Shown here piece after piece: positions 53,157 to 64,000 of a stretch of DNA of 64,000 nucleotides. Numbering within the stretch: position 1 is the first letter of the stretch; the number at the start of each line of letters is the position of its first letter. The DNA is from Cucumis sativus (lineage: Eukaryota > Streptophyta > Magnoliopsida > Cucurbitales > Cucurbitaceae): the NCBI RefSeq assembly GCF_000004075.3, contig NC_026661.2, positions 18,876,307-18,940,306 on the forward strand. Direction: 5' to 3'. The notes below the pieces were generated by a model, which did not search any database, had not been told where the DNA came from, and was given only the letters and a program-made list of their open reading frames with translations. Position numbers and translations under genes: made by a program.

Positions 53157-53654
53157 CTAATGTTTCTCTCTAAAAGATAATGAAAAATCCTCACAAATGG
53201 ATTCCAAATTAGGATTCCACCGTTTATAATTTCCACGAACACAATTCAACTGATCAGAACCACAAACTCCACCTCCAATCTCCTCCTCCTCCTCCGCCAC
53301 CATCGCCGCCGTTGCCACCGCCGGCTGCACCTTCGAACCATTCTTCTTCACTCTGTTTTTGCAAGTCAAATCAAAATTCTCCAATTCCGCCATTGAAACC
53401 TTGGACCCAATTCTTCCCACAGCCACCACCACATATATCTTCCCACCCAGAAGCTCATCGTCGGCTTTCAAGGCCGAAATCCGACGAGTTCGCCGGAGCA
53501 CATCCACAGGAGAGATGACATGGCCAGGGCTCTCCAGCATGAGCTCCGCTGCTTTCACCGGAAGCTTGAATTTTCCGATGAGACCTCCATCAATGTCTAG
53601 AAGCTTTGCTGTGTTCGTTGATTTGGAAGAGAAACAAGCAGAAAAACACCCCAT
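53157..53654 (-). CDS. PADRE / DUF4228 domain protein, intronless paralogue
   Basis: A single-exon gene of 165 aa. It starts MGCFSACFSS: Gly2 suits myristoylation and Cys3 and Cys7 suit palmitoylation, so the protein is probably membrane-attached. The family pattern follows (KLLDIDGGLIGKFKLPVKAAELMLESPGHVISPVDVL, then ALKADDELLGGKIYVVV). The C-terminal half is low-complexity and acidic (EEEEEIGGG), ending with a family-like KRWNPNLESICED motif, comparable to GWKPSLDTIKE in the paralogue at 49 kb. The other PADRE gene has an intron right after its ADEKL..K motif; this one has none. Function is unknown. An upstream TTGACT W-box core lies at 54010-54015 on the plus strand. Confidence 0.85.
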   Translation of the reverse strand: MGCFSACFSSKSTNTAKLLDIDGGLIGKFKLPVKAAELMLESPGHVISPVDVLRRTRRISALKADDELLGGKIYVVVAVGRIGSKVSMAELENFDLTCKNRVKKNGSKVQPAVATAAMVAEEEEEIGGGVCGSDQLNCVRGNYKRWNPNLESICEDFSLSFREKH

Positions 53655-55974
53655 TTGAATGGTTTTTTTTATAAAAGAAACGGAGAAATTTTAGGATTTG
53701 GGTTGTTGAGTAAAGAGAGAGATGAGAGAGAATTAATTGGTTTTTTTGGATGAATTGATGAAAGAATGAAGTTGTGAAATCTGAATATATAGTCTTAAAG
53801 GGAAAGAGAGAGAGAGAGAGAATAAGTGTAAGAAACGCGGCGGAGTACTGTAAAATGAGTGTAAAGAAGAGGTCTTTAAAAGGGTTGAGAATGGAAAGTG
53901 AAGGATTTTACTTTTGCTTTTTCTTTTTCTTTTTCTTTTTAAAAAAACTTAAATCCCAAAACTTAAGTTTTAGTTTCTTAGTACCGATTATTTTAATCAT
54001 CAGATGTGTTTGACTCACGAACTAAATATGAAGTTTTATCAAATCATAAAAACTAAATTTTAAGTGTTTCATTCACTAACTTCATAAGTTTTAAATAGAA
54101 TCATATCAATCTCAGTAGTACCTTTCACTGAAATTTTTACACTTATCGAAAAATTATATCTTCTTCTCTTTCTTTCTTTTACACATTATTGAAAAACTCA
54201 CTCCAAAAACTAGAATGTAACAAAAATAAGATACAATGGTGAAAATAAGAGTTTGGTTGAAAACTGTAGGAACAGGATAAATTTGATATTATAAATCAAA
54301 TGTCAATCTAAATTGAACTTTAAACTAAATTATATTACAATTCAATCATGTAATCGATCCTAAAACAATCAAACAAAACAACATATTAACTTCAAACTTT
54401 ACAAATTGGGTAACACCCCAAAACACTAAGTTCAAATCATAGGGATTAAAGTTGTGGTGTATGTAAAGGCGTCATCTTTGTTGGATCCTTGTGGCCACAG
54501 AAACAGAAAGTGGAGCTGACCCAAACCTTTTTCATCTTTTGTTTTTGGAACAGAAACTTGAAAATGAGTTGGCCCATTTGATGATGATGATATGATGTTG
54601 ACTTCCATTTCCAAAAAACTTCACCAATTATAATATATATATTTGACCTTTCAATCAACACGTTTGATGTTCTCAGAATTGGCTTTTGATTTTATTATTA
54701 TTGTTATTATCATATATTATTATGGTGTCTGTCACTAGTCCTTGTTTATTGTCTTCTTGGTTCTCATTGAGAAGAAAACGTTTTTGGTGTTTAGAAATTC
54801 CATAGTTTTATTTGACCAAACGGGTTCAAAACTTGTGCATTTTGGTGTAGGTTGGAGGAAGTTTTTACACTTATCAACTTCTAAACCTACCTTTGACTCC
54901 CTAATAACATGGGAAATCTTCCCATAATTTTGTTGATATATAACTAAATGTTTCTTTCTCAAAATTGAAATTTAGTACATTTTTATATTTTTCTGTTTTG
55001 AAAACCTCATATAATTTTGAAAACCATATAAAAGAGTTGTTTTTTTCTTCTTAAAAGTAATCACAGTAAGCAGCATATTTAAGACTAATTAATAATTAAG
55101 TATATAGTAATATCTTTAAGAAATTGCAAATATAGTTAAATCAACTTATGATAAACTCAAATTAGTGATATAATTTGTCGCCAATAAACTCCAAGAAGTA
55201 GATGTAAATTTTATTATATTTGCAAATCTCTTTACTTGTGCTGACTATTAATATATTGGTGTTGTTATTATATTTGACTATTAATATTTTGATGTTGTTA
55301 TTATATTTGCGACTAGCCCAAATAGTTATCAAGATTTTAGTAATAGGTTTATGGAAAAATTAATAAATAATGAGGTTGAATGATAAGTATTCCATAGTAG
55401 TAATGAAACTACTACTCATCCTTCGCATGAAAATAGTGGAGGACAGTTTCTGGTAAGCTTGGAGAGAGTTCCATAGTTTTATTTTACTAAGATAAGGTAT
55501 CACAAAGGCAAGGTGAGACGAGGAAGAGAGAAGGATTATAGACATTTGACTTAAATACAAGGTATCTTCACAATACTGATCAGTTACAAAGAAACCGGGA
55601 TAGGATGGGACGATGGAGAAACAAACGGTACGATGATAAATATAACGGTTGTGAATGAACGTCCTCCTGGCTTCACATCTAAAACCAAACATTTTATACC
55701 CAAAACAAACCACATAGGCTGTATTGCTTTCAAGTCTTACAATTTCTAGAAAAGGGAAATTCCTGTAGGCTGGATCTAGAAAAGAAATGCATACATATAC
55801 CAATCTGGATGGAATGGCCAATAAACAAACTATTGATACACAAATTTTACAGACCAGTGATAGAGGGTATCAACCTCAATCCCACATGGAACCCAACAGT
55901 ACATGTGCACCTAATGCAAACTTTTGGCTAGTATGGAGTGTGCCATGGCAATCATGACCTGTGACTATCCCCGC
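53655..55974. other. Promoter of the second PADRE gene and 3' flank of SAR1
   Basis: No gene is supported. A (GA)n tract lies at about 53802-53820. A dispersed repeat copy occupies about 55084-55320. The last part, up to the SAR1 stop at 55975, is probably its 3' UTR; TTTTATT at about 55477 could be a minus-strand polyadenylation signal if the UTR is that long. Confidence 0.35.
55084..55320 (+). repeat. Dispersed repeat family R, copy 3, with a 33-bp tandem duplication
   Basis: AATTAAGTATATAGTAATAT and on through TTGCAAATATAG matches copy 1 (38321) over about 50 bases in the same orientation. Inside it, a 33-bp unit at 55243-55275 is repeated at 55276-55308 with two mismatches (31 of 33 identical). 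Confidence 0.7.
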
Positions 55975-58900
55975 CTACTTAATGTATTGAGAAACCCACT
56001 TGAAGCCATCACCATACCCCATTTTGCGGACGATGCTGCACATGAACACCTCCAACGGACGGACGTTCGTGTCTGCTAGGTTTACCTTCCCCTTTCCAGT
56101 GGTGAAGTTGGTTAGGCCGAGGTGGTATCGTAATTCATCCTCTGAGGCAGCATAGGGTATGTCGATCTTGTTCCCCAACACGAGAAATGGAACATTTGCA
56201 AGTGATTCATCCGAAAGGAGGGCATCAAGTTCTTTTTTGGATTCAGCAAATCTCTCCTTATCATAGGCATCCACCAGGTATACCACGGCATCGACCTGTA
56301 AAGTCCGAAATTAAATCATATGGTATGGTAACGGAAAGGCTATAAAGAAATGTTTTGTGGTTGAAGGTCCCACATAAGATGTCACCTAATACATGTCAAG
56401 GGGAGAAAAAAGCAATCCAGCCTTTATAATAAACTCCAAATGCGTATAGTGGCAAACTTTTTATTATTCTTAATTTCTTTCTTTTACTTTGTTTGTGATG
56501 TGTGATGGTATGCCGAAAGCAACTTTACAGTCGGCCGACAAAGAAAAAGAAGCAGCTCCAATTCTATTTCTAGTTCTAAAGAATTAGTGGATAGAAGAAA
56601 AAAATATATGATTCCTTAAAAAAAAAGAGTAAAACTCTTTTTGAGTTTAAACTTCCTTTCGGAGTATACAGTAAAACAAAATTACGGAATAAGAACATTA
56701 AAGTTCGAAAATTAATTGTCTCAAATCTCATCCTCCCATAGTCCCAAAGAGGGGTTTTCACTGCCTAACCTTGTCGAGAACATCTTGAGGATCAGTTTAG
56801 TTAAGTAATGTTCCACCAAGGACTATGGTTTCAATTTTATAAATCCACACACAAGTGCTTCACTTCTTTTCCTAATATTTCCCACATACAGTCCTCCCAT
56901 TTCTACAGGTAATGCTTTCATCACCCACTTTCCCAAATTGGCAATTGTAGCTCATCATCCATTTCTCAAACTTCAGAGCTAGGCTCCTTAGCATGTTTGG
57001 AGCAAGGACTATCTAAAGACTATAATAACCACCTTCTTGCGATAGTAAATACAATAGTAAATACTATTTTGTATTCCCTAGTTAATTGTCGTCAACACTA
57101 CTTCAAGAGCCCCATTTGCTACCATATTTTTACTATTTTACTTTTATCATTATTTTATCTTTTGCTCCAGTGTTAACTATTTTCTCCTCAAACTAAAATA
57201 CTTTACACCTCAAGTACATACTATTATAATCAAAACTGAAATAATCTACACCGAAACACAAACTATAATAACCCAACTATAATAAAAAATTCCTTGTCCC
57301 AAACGCTCCTTTAGAAATATAAAACCGACATATAAAGTAGTGAGTGAACAAGTTGGTTTTGATAACCAACACTAAGGAGATTCCGTAATAGAAAGGTGTT
57401 GTCTGGTCCCCATTTTAGATTTCCTGGTTTCAGTAAAATGGGTGCACAACCACATGTTACTCCACGTCCTTTTATCACTTGTAGTTTCCTGGTCTTCTCC
57501 ATCCAAACTAGAAAGCTTGTTTGAAATGACTTTTTAAATGGTTAAAAACCATTATTTTACACTTGAAAAATATTCCAAACAGACTCTAATACTTATAAAG
57601 CAGTGGTAATTACATTGGCCTGTGTAAAAAATTCTATGGTTAAGAGGAATTTCAATCAATCTAGATTATCAATAGTTTGAAAAAAATGACGATGGCACAC
57701 AATATCACCAAAAAATTTCCACACAACATGTTTTCCTTCCGTTTGATTTTTCATGTGACCAAAGTACTGTATTAAACATTAAATTGTCCCAGGCCTCGAC
57801 CACCAGAAAACTTGATAGTGGTACCCACTCATTTTCCAATTATCTCTCGAGCTCCATTCGACAACTATTATTTGATGGACCATAAATTTTCAAGATCCAA
57901 GCAACTTACCATCCCCTCACATTTTAATTTTATCTCTAAAGGAAGAAAGCCATTTTATGAAACCACCAGACAACTTTCTGTTTTACATCACAAGGTTAAG
58001 ATACCTTCCAATCAGCCACATGCCCTCTATCTTTGACCGGCTAACATTTGATGAACTTCAAATTAATTTCATAACCCTTCAGTCAATTCTCATGCGTATT
58101 TTTCCTACAGTATATGCTCTGATTGAATCTTTTTACCTCCCCCACCCCCCCCCCCCCAAAAAAAAAAAAAAAAACTCCATAAAGATACAACCACCACCCT
58201 TTCCTTTAGTCTGAAGTCTCTTCCTATTTGACCACAGAAGTTGAAGGTGTGACTATTTTCTAACAATATAATGTGAATATAACTAGCAATAAACCAAATA
58301 AACTGAAATTACACTAAGTTGTTGAGTGTTTTCTTCAATTTTGAAGTAAGCAGCTTGTACCCAGCTTTGCTCCTCCTTGCTATTATCAGTTTTTTTCATA
58401 ATTCCAATCATCCGTCCGCCAAAGGAACTCATTGGGATCATTCAACTTCCTTTGAAAAACATTTTGAACTTCCCGGAATCACCTTATCAGAAGTGGCCTA
58501 GAGGAAAGGGACACTATTGTGGAACATGAAGAACACAACCACTAGCATCTACTCCCTTAATTTCTGCAAGAATGACTGCAAGCCTCTCAAATATTCAACC
58601 TACACATTTATTTCCTTCCTCATTCCAAGAAGACAATGGGTAGCTACCAGGTTTAATCTGCCAGCAAGAATAGAACAACTTCGGCTCTACTATGTTTATA
58701 CTTATCCTGGCACTTGCAATTGACATAAAAACCTACCCCATCCTTCAGACAAGCCTCCACTGCTACACAGAGTTCTCACATTATTTACGCTAGCACACAA
58801 AAGCAAGGTCTCGCTTGCTGGAATAGTTTACAGATTGGCAAACAATCTTCATTAGTAATTTTCTACTTCACATCACAAATGTCATACCAAATACCAATTA

Positions 58901-61146
58901 TCATGGAAACGTACACTGGTAGGAATAATTTATCTCTCCTAAGTCACCATATCAAACCTCTTACGACGGAAAATATCTTCACTCTTCCCTTTACAACCAC
59001 ATCAACATACGAAGAAATACCTTCATTTACAATCTCATCCTTTCATTTACCTTTAGCAATAGAGAGGAAGTTGTCCAATAAATTCAAAAAGAAAAGAAAT
59101 TTTACCTTCTATTTTCCTAACTGGAAAACCAAGCTTTCATAGAGAAGCATGAAAGAATACATAACGACATAGCCAAAGAAGAGCTCGATCAAAGAAAGGA
59201 ATTCCAAGTTCCAACCAATCCTCTCACATTAATTTGACAAAAGTGAAAAATTTATAAACTCCACCCTCACAGAAAGTTTCTGAAATCATATTGATCCCCC
59301 TTGCCATTTTGTCTTCTTGAAACATTGTTATTCCAAGGATTGCAATCATTTCTCCAGTATCCTAACTCCTAAGCCATTTCAGCAGGCAAATATTCCCAAA
59401 CTATACAAAATTGGTTTCCCTATCTCATCTCTATTCTAACCTATCTTCCACCCCTCAAGCTATATCACATTAAAAGAAATTATTTCTGTTCAATCCTACT
59501 GGATGGGTTAGTCATTCTTAGTTTCGCTATTACTATTTGCCATCATTGTTGTTGTGATCAGATTTTTCTGGACTAGACTAGATTGTGTTCAACATTTTTT
59601 ATTTTTTAGATAAGAAACAAGTTCAATGATAGTATGAATTTATTAACAGGGTAAACCCCATGTGGTGGATTAACAAAGACCTCTCCACTTAGCGAGGAGG
59701 GAATAATAGCTAAAATAGTGGAAAAGGGGAGAATGAAATAAAACGGTGATGGGGAAGATTCTCATCCATCCTATTTATCTCTAGCTAAATGGTCCGGCAA
59801 GATTCTCTAATAAAGCTCTTCCAGAGTGCTTATTCATTTCTGTTGTCTTCAACCTAAAAATTAATCGCTTCATAAAAGGAAAATATATTGGACAACAAAT
59901 AGAAGGAAGATCAACAGATACAAAAAGCAATAGAGGCATCTTAGTACAAAAGTACAAAACAATAGGAACAGACTGGAATTGGTATGCCTAGGTGAATAGG
60001 TTCCAGTCAAAAACCTCAAGTTGAAATCTTGGACATAAAAGAATACGCTTCCATCATCCATCTTTCCCATTACAAGGTTAATACAAAACCTAAAACTTAA
60101 GAATTAAAAGGAAATGCTAAATATATCTTATCAAAAAGAATATCAATTAAACATGTTCTTTTCTTGATATTCAAAATTTTCTTGAAATAATAAATGAGAA
60201 AAAAAAATTATCAAACAATGTTTTTATTTCATCTTCAAACTTCACGAGGAAACAAGTTACCATATACGTTTTTACCTTGCTTGATAAAAACAGAATTCTC
60301 AAATTGTGCCCTAAAATGCAAAAAACATAACTAAACGTTGAAATTCCTTCCAAAAATCCCATAATGAATCAAACTACAAAACCAAAGGACCCATGGCCCA
60401 TACCACCTTAATCAGTAAATGTTCATGTAAATTTGCATCTAATTCATGTCAATAATCGTCAGTAAATGTTCCTTTACAACATACACCCCATTGACATAGA
60501 AAAAGATGAGAGTAAGCAGAATTAGCATACCTTAGCATAGTAGTCCTTCCAAACTCTACGAGCAATCTGGTGGCCTCCTAAATCAAACGCCTTAAACTTA
60601 ATTTTCCCGATGCTCAACTCCTCTGAAGTAGGATACTGTGTTGGTTGATGTTGTACTAACCTCTGAAGCATATAAGAAACGACGTCATCACAGCAGACCA
60701 ATTCAGGGTGGGAAAAAAAAAAGAGAAAAAAAATCGCAAATAATAAATAAGATTTGTGCGTCTAAACCGAGCACCAGAAGAAAGCCATGAACAACTTTCA
60801 CCTCGTGTAATCGAATAGTTATACCACATCAACTAAGAGATTCAACCTATAGTATTATCTCCAGACTTACCAACAATCAAACATAACTCTTCAATCTCTG
60901 TCCTCATCTCACCGATCAGTCAACAATTTTCAGATTAAAACATAAGAATTTTCCAGTAAATAAGGCGCAAAAAATAACAATTCACAGAAAGAATGATGAG
61001 AGTGAGAGAAGAGAAACCTCATCTTTCAACATGTGGAGCAAGGTGGTCTTTCCGGCATTATCGAGGCCAAGAAACAGGATTTTGGCCTCCTTCTGCCAGA
61101 GACCAAGGGAGGCCAAGACGCCATAGAACCAGTCAACAAGAAACAT
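55975..61146 (-). CDS. SAR1: SAR1-type small GTPase (COPII coat assembly)
   Basis: Three coding exons on the minus strand, 61146-61018, 60662-60531 and 56295-55975, join in frame to 193 aa, exactly the usual SAR1 length. The amphipathic N-terminus [17 protein letters not shown] inserts into the ER membrane on GTP binding. GTP-binding motifs are complete: P-loop GLDNAGKT at 27-34, a switch I threonine in [16 protein letters not shown] at 70-75, NKID at 129-132 and CSIVRK near the end. The C-terminal VSQYIK matches plant SAR1. SAR1 recruits Sec23/24 to start COPII vesicles at ER exit sites. No key residue is missing. Intron 2 is unusually long (4.2 kb) and carries a MITE. The gene lies downstream of MSH6 in the same orientation. 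Confidence 0.97.
56296..60530. other. Large intron 2 of SAR1
   Basis: This 4.2-kb intron contains a MITE at 56992-57305 and a C-run/A-run junction at 58141-58174. The remainder is moderately AT-rich, with several open frames that have no recognisable protein. I see no additional SAR1 exon, because the flanking exons join in phase and give full length. Confidence 0.6.
56992..57305. mobile_element. hAT-like MITE in SAR1 intron 2
   Basis: The left end CATGTTTGGAGCAAGGA and the reverse complement of the right end, CGTTTGGGACAAGGA, form terminal inverted repeats (GTTTGG, three variable bases, AAGGA). Subterminal ACTATAATAA-type sequences are also inverted between the ends. Immediately outside, CTCCTTAG (56984-56991) and CTCCTTTAG (57306-57314) look like an 8-bp target-site duplication with one later insertion, as expected for hAT elements. 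The element is 314 bp and noncoding. Confidence 0.7.
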
Positions 61147-62836
61147 AATTGAGGATAGGGGTGAAAGGAAGGGGAGGGGAGAATCGATCGGAGTCACCAG
61201 CAGCAACAAGAAAGAGGTCGGTGATTGATTGGGTTGTGTCACTCCGATTGAGAATCCTCAGCAGAAGGGGAGGTTAGAAGAGAGAGAGGAAGACGCAATA
61301 AGGAAAGTTCTAAAACCTGGTAGGAAATTGGAATTAGGAAATGGAAATACAATCGAATTTTCTCCATTATTATTATTCTTTTTATAATGTATATTTTGAG
61401 GAATTTGAATTATATGTCTTATTTATTCTTTTCTTCCATTTTACCATTTATCATATACTATACAAATTATATTGTCTCTCTCCAATAAATAATGCAGGGG
61501 TTGTTAAAGTTAGCTTTAATTCGGAGATATTACTTCAAACCAGAAAATAACGTAGAAATTGTCAAAATGGCGTTGGTTGGACCTTTGACTCTAGAAGTTA
61601 CAAATTCGATCTTCCACCTATTTGTTGTGTCATAAAAATAATATACATTTAGCCCTCTCGATGAAGGCTTATGCTATTTTGAAGATCCAGAATTTCAAAT
61701 TTTTATCTAATTCGCACCTGATGGTTCAAATGTTGAATGATTGGTTGGAGGTGAACTCGATTATTTGAGATATTATTTCTAATTTTTGTGATGCGTTGGG
61801 TTGCTATACCTCTAGAGTGCAAGTGATATATTCATGATGTTTTAGCTACCAGACGTAGATGTGTAATGAAACTTTGTGGACTTCTTCCTTTCTACTTATT
61901 GGTTAATGAAAGACTCAACGAGAAAGTTGTTCTTAATGGTGAAAGTTTTTCAACATATCTCAATTGTTAGAAATTCATACACTCTATATTATTATATTGA
62001 AGATAGTGATAAAACAATGTACAATAAATATTTAAAAGTTAAAATTTAAATGGATAGAACCTCAAAATTAAGAATAAAAAAAGTACTTAATTAATTAAAT
62101 TTTACGCAAATTTTACTAATATCCATCAATAACATTTCAATACTTTACAGTTTCAGTGTGGTGTCTGTTGAATCAAAAGCATTTAGAAGGGCTTAAAATT
62201 TCAAATTGAGTCAATTGCCATACAATTTTCTGGCACATTTCCCCTGATACATTCAAACAGCATTCCTCACTATGAGTAAGAAGAATCAAGTAACTAAAAA
62301 TTAATCCTCTACATAAGAGAACTTAATTCGACCCTTTGAACTACCAACCCAAGCATAGCTCAAATGCTACCGATATAGCTAGACTAAGAAGACTAAGAAG
62401 TAGTGAACTCAAAAAAATTTGATAACAACTTGAAACTAGAATGCGCTTTGCCAACTTGGATATGGCGACCAAACCTGCAGGTTTAGTTCAACAATAACAC
62501 AACCTTATAATGACTGTCATTATTAACAATTTACACAAAAGATCAAAAGCAATTTCTTCTTCTATTGAAGAATAAAGATGAGCGCAACCAATCCCCCAAG
62601 ATTGCTTCTCAAAAAATGTTGGTCGCCGTCTAGAGTTCATTCTATAAGCAAATCTGGTAAAATCTGAGGTCAGAAGCTGGATTTTATACATTGAAGTTTC
62701 TGTTCTCATGGAGATTTGCTCCAAGTCCCAGTTCAAGATGCTTCTGATGAAAGCAACGGCCAAAATAGGATGAACTGCAGCACCCCGAGGTATACTGCAA
62801 AATGTTGCTCACCGATGAATGTTTCAGAGCATCGAG
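61147..62836. other. SAR1 promoter region and intergenic DNA below MSH6
   Basis: The first 200 bases upstream of the SAR1 ATG are GC-richer and probably contain its leader. Further right the DNA is AT-rich, with a probable non-LTR retroelement relic at about 61649-61860. The stretch from about 62150 to 62836 is probably MSH6 3' UTR or flank; the open frames there have no recognised homology. Confidence 0.4.
61649..61860 (+). mobile_element. Decayed retroelement RNase H-like fragment
   Basis: A plus-strand frame with in-frame stops reads ALSMKAYAILKIQNFKFLSN, then SHLMVQMLNDWLEV and IISNFCDALGCYTSRVQVIYS. This order resembles the RNase H domain at the end of plant non-LTR elements (E/N-S-D-S followed by a V-x-x-LN helix). 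It is broken by stops and has no neighbours, so it is a relic at most. Confidence 0.4.
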
Positions 62837-63897
62837 TCAACCTTGCTGCACAAGTATTCTTGCTTGTTGTTGAAGCTGTTTCAAGGAACCGATACCATTC
62901 TTCTCAGTTTCATCATTGCATCTCACAGCTGATTCCAGGCTTATCAACTTTTGAATCAAAGTTGTTGTATCATCTACCCAAGTTTGATTGCACAAGTCAA
63001 CTTCAGATTCTTCTCCAGCCATGCCATATGTAACCTCAAATTCCATTGATTTAGCCGCAGCCTCGGTCAAGACACAATTTGGGAGTCCTAAAAAATCACA
63101 ATTAATTTATATTCTTGAACCATTTACCAGTTAGAAGACAACGAAAATCCATAGCGGAAAGGCCAACCATGTAAAACACTTAGATGCTTGACAGATACGA
63201 TGCTTTAAGAGTTTTTCCTGTGCTGCGGTTTTCATCTACCTTGAGTTTTGATTTACTGTTTCTGGTTAACTTTAGATAGCATTTTTTTATGAGCCAGGGT
63301 TCAGGCTAGAACTGAATAGCTTCAGTATTTACATAACTCTAAAATTATGTTTAGCTGATCTATAACTTGAAAATAAGAGATAGAACCAATATTTCGTAGG
63401 TGGGTTTGCAAATTCCAAGCAATAGATCAGCTAAACTTAAGTTACATAAACCTAGGCTTAAATCTACTAACTATGTAGACCCAGTTTTTAAATCAATGAA
63501 AAACAACAGTCAAATATAGGTTAGATAAATTTAATTTCTTGAACTCGTTCTGTGTACCATACTCTGGTAATTTAACACCATCTACCTATAACAAATTTAA
63601 CAACTTGGTCTTAACCTGCGAATCAAACATATCATATAATAACTTGAAATCAAATTCAAGGCATTCGATTAAAAAAAAAAAAAAAAAAAAAAAGAGGTGC
63701 ACCGTACAAATTTCAAGTGGAAACAAACAAAAGATAATAATAATAAAATAAAATAAACAAGCCTTACCAGCTAACCGTGCAACATTCACGCCATAACTTT
63801 TAGGGCATGTGCCAGGAGTTAGACGATAGAGAAATGTAACTTCTTCTAAACCGTTGTTTCCCTCTCCAACTCGACATGCCATATGGTGTAATGAAAC
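62837..63897 (-). CDS. MSH6: MSH6 mismatch-repair ATPase, C-terminal exons (partial)
   Basis: Two exons on the minus strand, 63897-63768 and 63087-62837, encode the last 126 residues or so of MSH6; the 5' part lies beyond the right edge. The first exon reads VSLHHMACRV, then EEVTFLYRLTPGTCPKSYGVNVARLAG, the hallmark C-terminal MutS segment; the ATPase Walker motifs would be upstream and are not visible. The second exon continues GLPNCVLTEAAAKSMEFEVTYG and ends in a coiled-coil-like LQQQARILVQQG. The exons join in frame (G split one base plus two). MSH6 pairs with MSH2 to recognise base mismatches and small loops during replication-coupled repair. The annotation is partial because the window ends; no frameshift is visible. 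Confidence 0.93.
63670..63693. repeat. Poly(A) run in the last MSH6 3' flank/intron region
   Basis: About 24 consecutive A bases lie in the MSH6 intron between the two visible exons. A polymerase-slippage prone homopolymer; no coding effect. Confidence 0.9.
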
Positions 63898-64000
63898 CTG
63901 TAGAAGAGCTTCTATTTAACAAGCAGAACCAATATAATCTCGAGAATATTGTTGAGATGTCTTTCCATAGTGAAAAACTCTATACTTATGGTGGTACTAC
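63898..64000 (-). other. MSH6 intron continuing beyond the window
   Basis: The sequence upstream of the acceptor at 63898 has no MSH6 reading frame that I recognise, so it is intron leading to exons outside the window. Confidence 0.5.

Noticed and set aside
53312..53658. Two plus-strand frames opposite the second PADRE gene
   Set aside because: They are antisense shadows of the recognised coding frame.
57957..58214. Open frame in SAR1 intron 2 with a gag-like look
   Set aside because: No retroelement motif is convincing, and the frame ends in a C-run and A-run.
1..64000. CRISPR arrays, bacterial operons, rRNA, organelle insertions
   Set aside because: None were seen. The window is nuclear plant DNA with spliced genes and ordinary microsatellites.

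Overview
This is nuclear DNA from a flowering plant, almost certainly a dicot. Genes have many short exons, GT-AG introns and AT-rich introns and intergenic DNA, and the proteins are plant families: plant-type BXL beta-xylosidase, PADRE/DUF4228 proteins, plant SAR1 and plant MSH6. Dispersed repeats of a kind I associate with cucurbits (a tATAGCAAC...TTGCAAATATAG repeat and a hAT-like MITE with GTTTGG termini) suggest Cucurbitaceae. That placement is an inference, not proof.

Layout. 1-5.5 kb: a TMEM205/DUF4149-like membrane protein gene on the minus strand, with a 3.2 kb intron holding a decayed non-LTR retroelement. 7.2-13.8 kb: a ten-exon plus-strand gene for a nuclear four-BRCT plus PHD-finger protein (1372 aa) with a recent 489-bp in-frame tandem duplication in its long exon. 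13.8-21.6 kb: gene-poor AT-rich DNA with one promoter-like island at 17.0 kb. 21.6-24.0 kb: a minus-strand TPR protein with a degenerate J domain (KPD for HPD) and a polyglutamine tract; its leader is full of GA/GGA microsatellites. 24.4-39.6 kb: 15 kb without a gene I can support, containing islands of higher GC, promoter-like clusters and a dispersed repeat. 39.6-44.1 kb: a complete six-exon GH3 beta-D-xylosidase (BXL1-type, 772 aa), minus strand. 44.2-49.0 kb: AT-rich intergenic DNA. 49.0-49.8 and 53.2-53.7 kb: two same-strand PADRE/DUF4228 genes. 56.0-61.1 kb: SAR1 GTPase (193 aa), with a 4.2 kb intron carrying a MITE with probable target-site duplications. 62.8-63.9 kb: the last two coding exons of MSH6, which continues beyond the window's right edge.

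The genes do not form a functional cluster. They are ordinary, separately transcribed plant genes: DNA repair or chromatin (BRCT-PHD, MSH6), secretion and cell wall (SAR1, BXL), stress-linked PADRE proteins and a co-chaperone-like TPR protein. I found no complete transposon, tRNA, rRNA, CRISPR array or organellar insertion. I saw nothing I would call a new biological system; the items worth a second look are a coding tandem duplication, a degenerate J motif, repeats with datable structure, and promoter-like islands with no gene behind them.

All coding models were built by hand from reading frames and splice signals. Every internal junction listed keeps the frame with GT-AG introns; untranslated regions and transcription starts are not determined.
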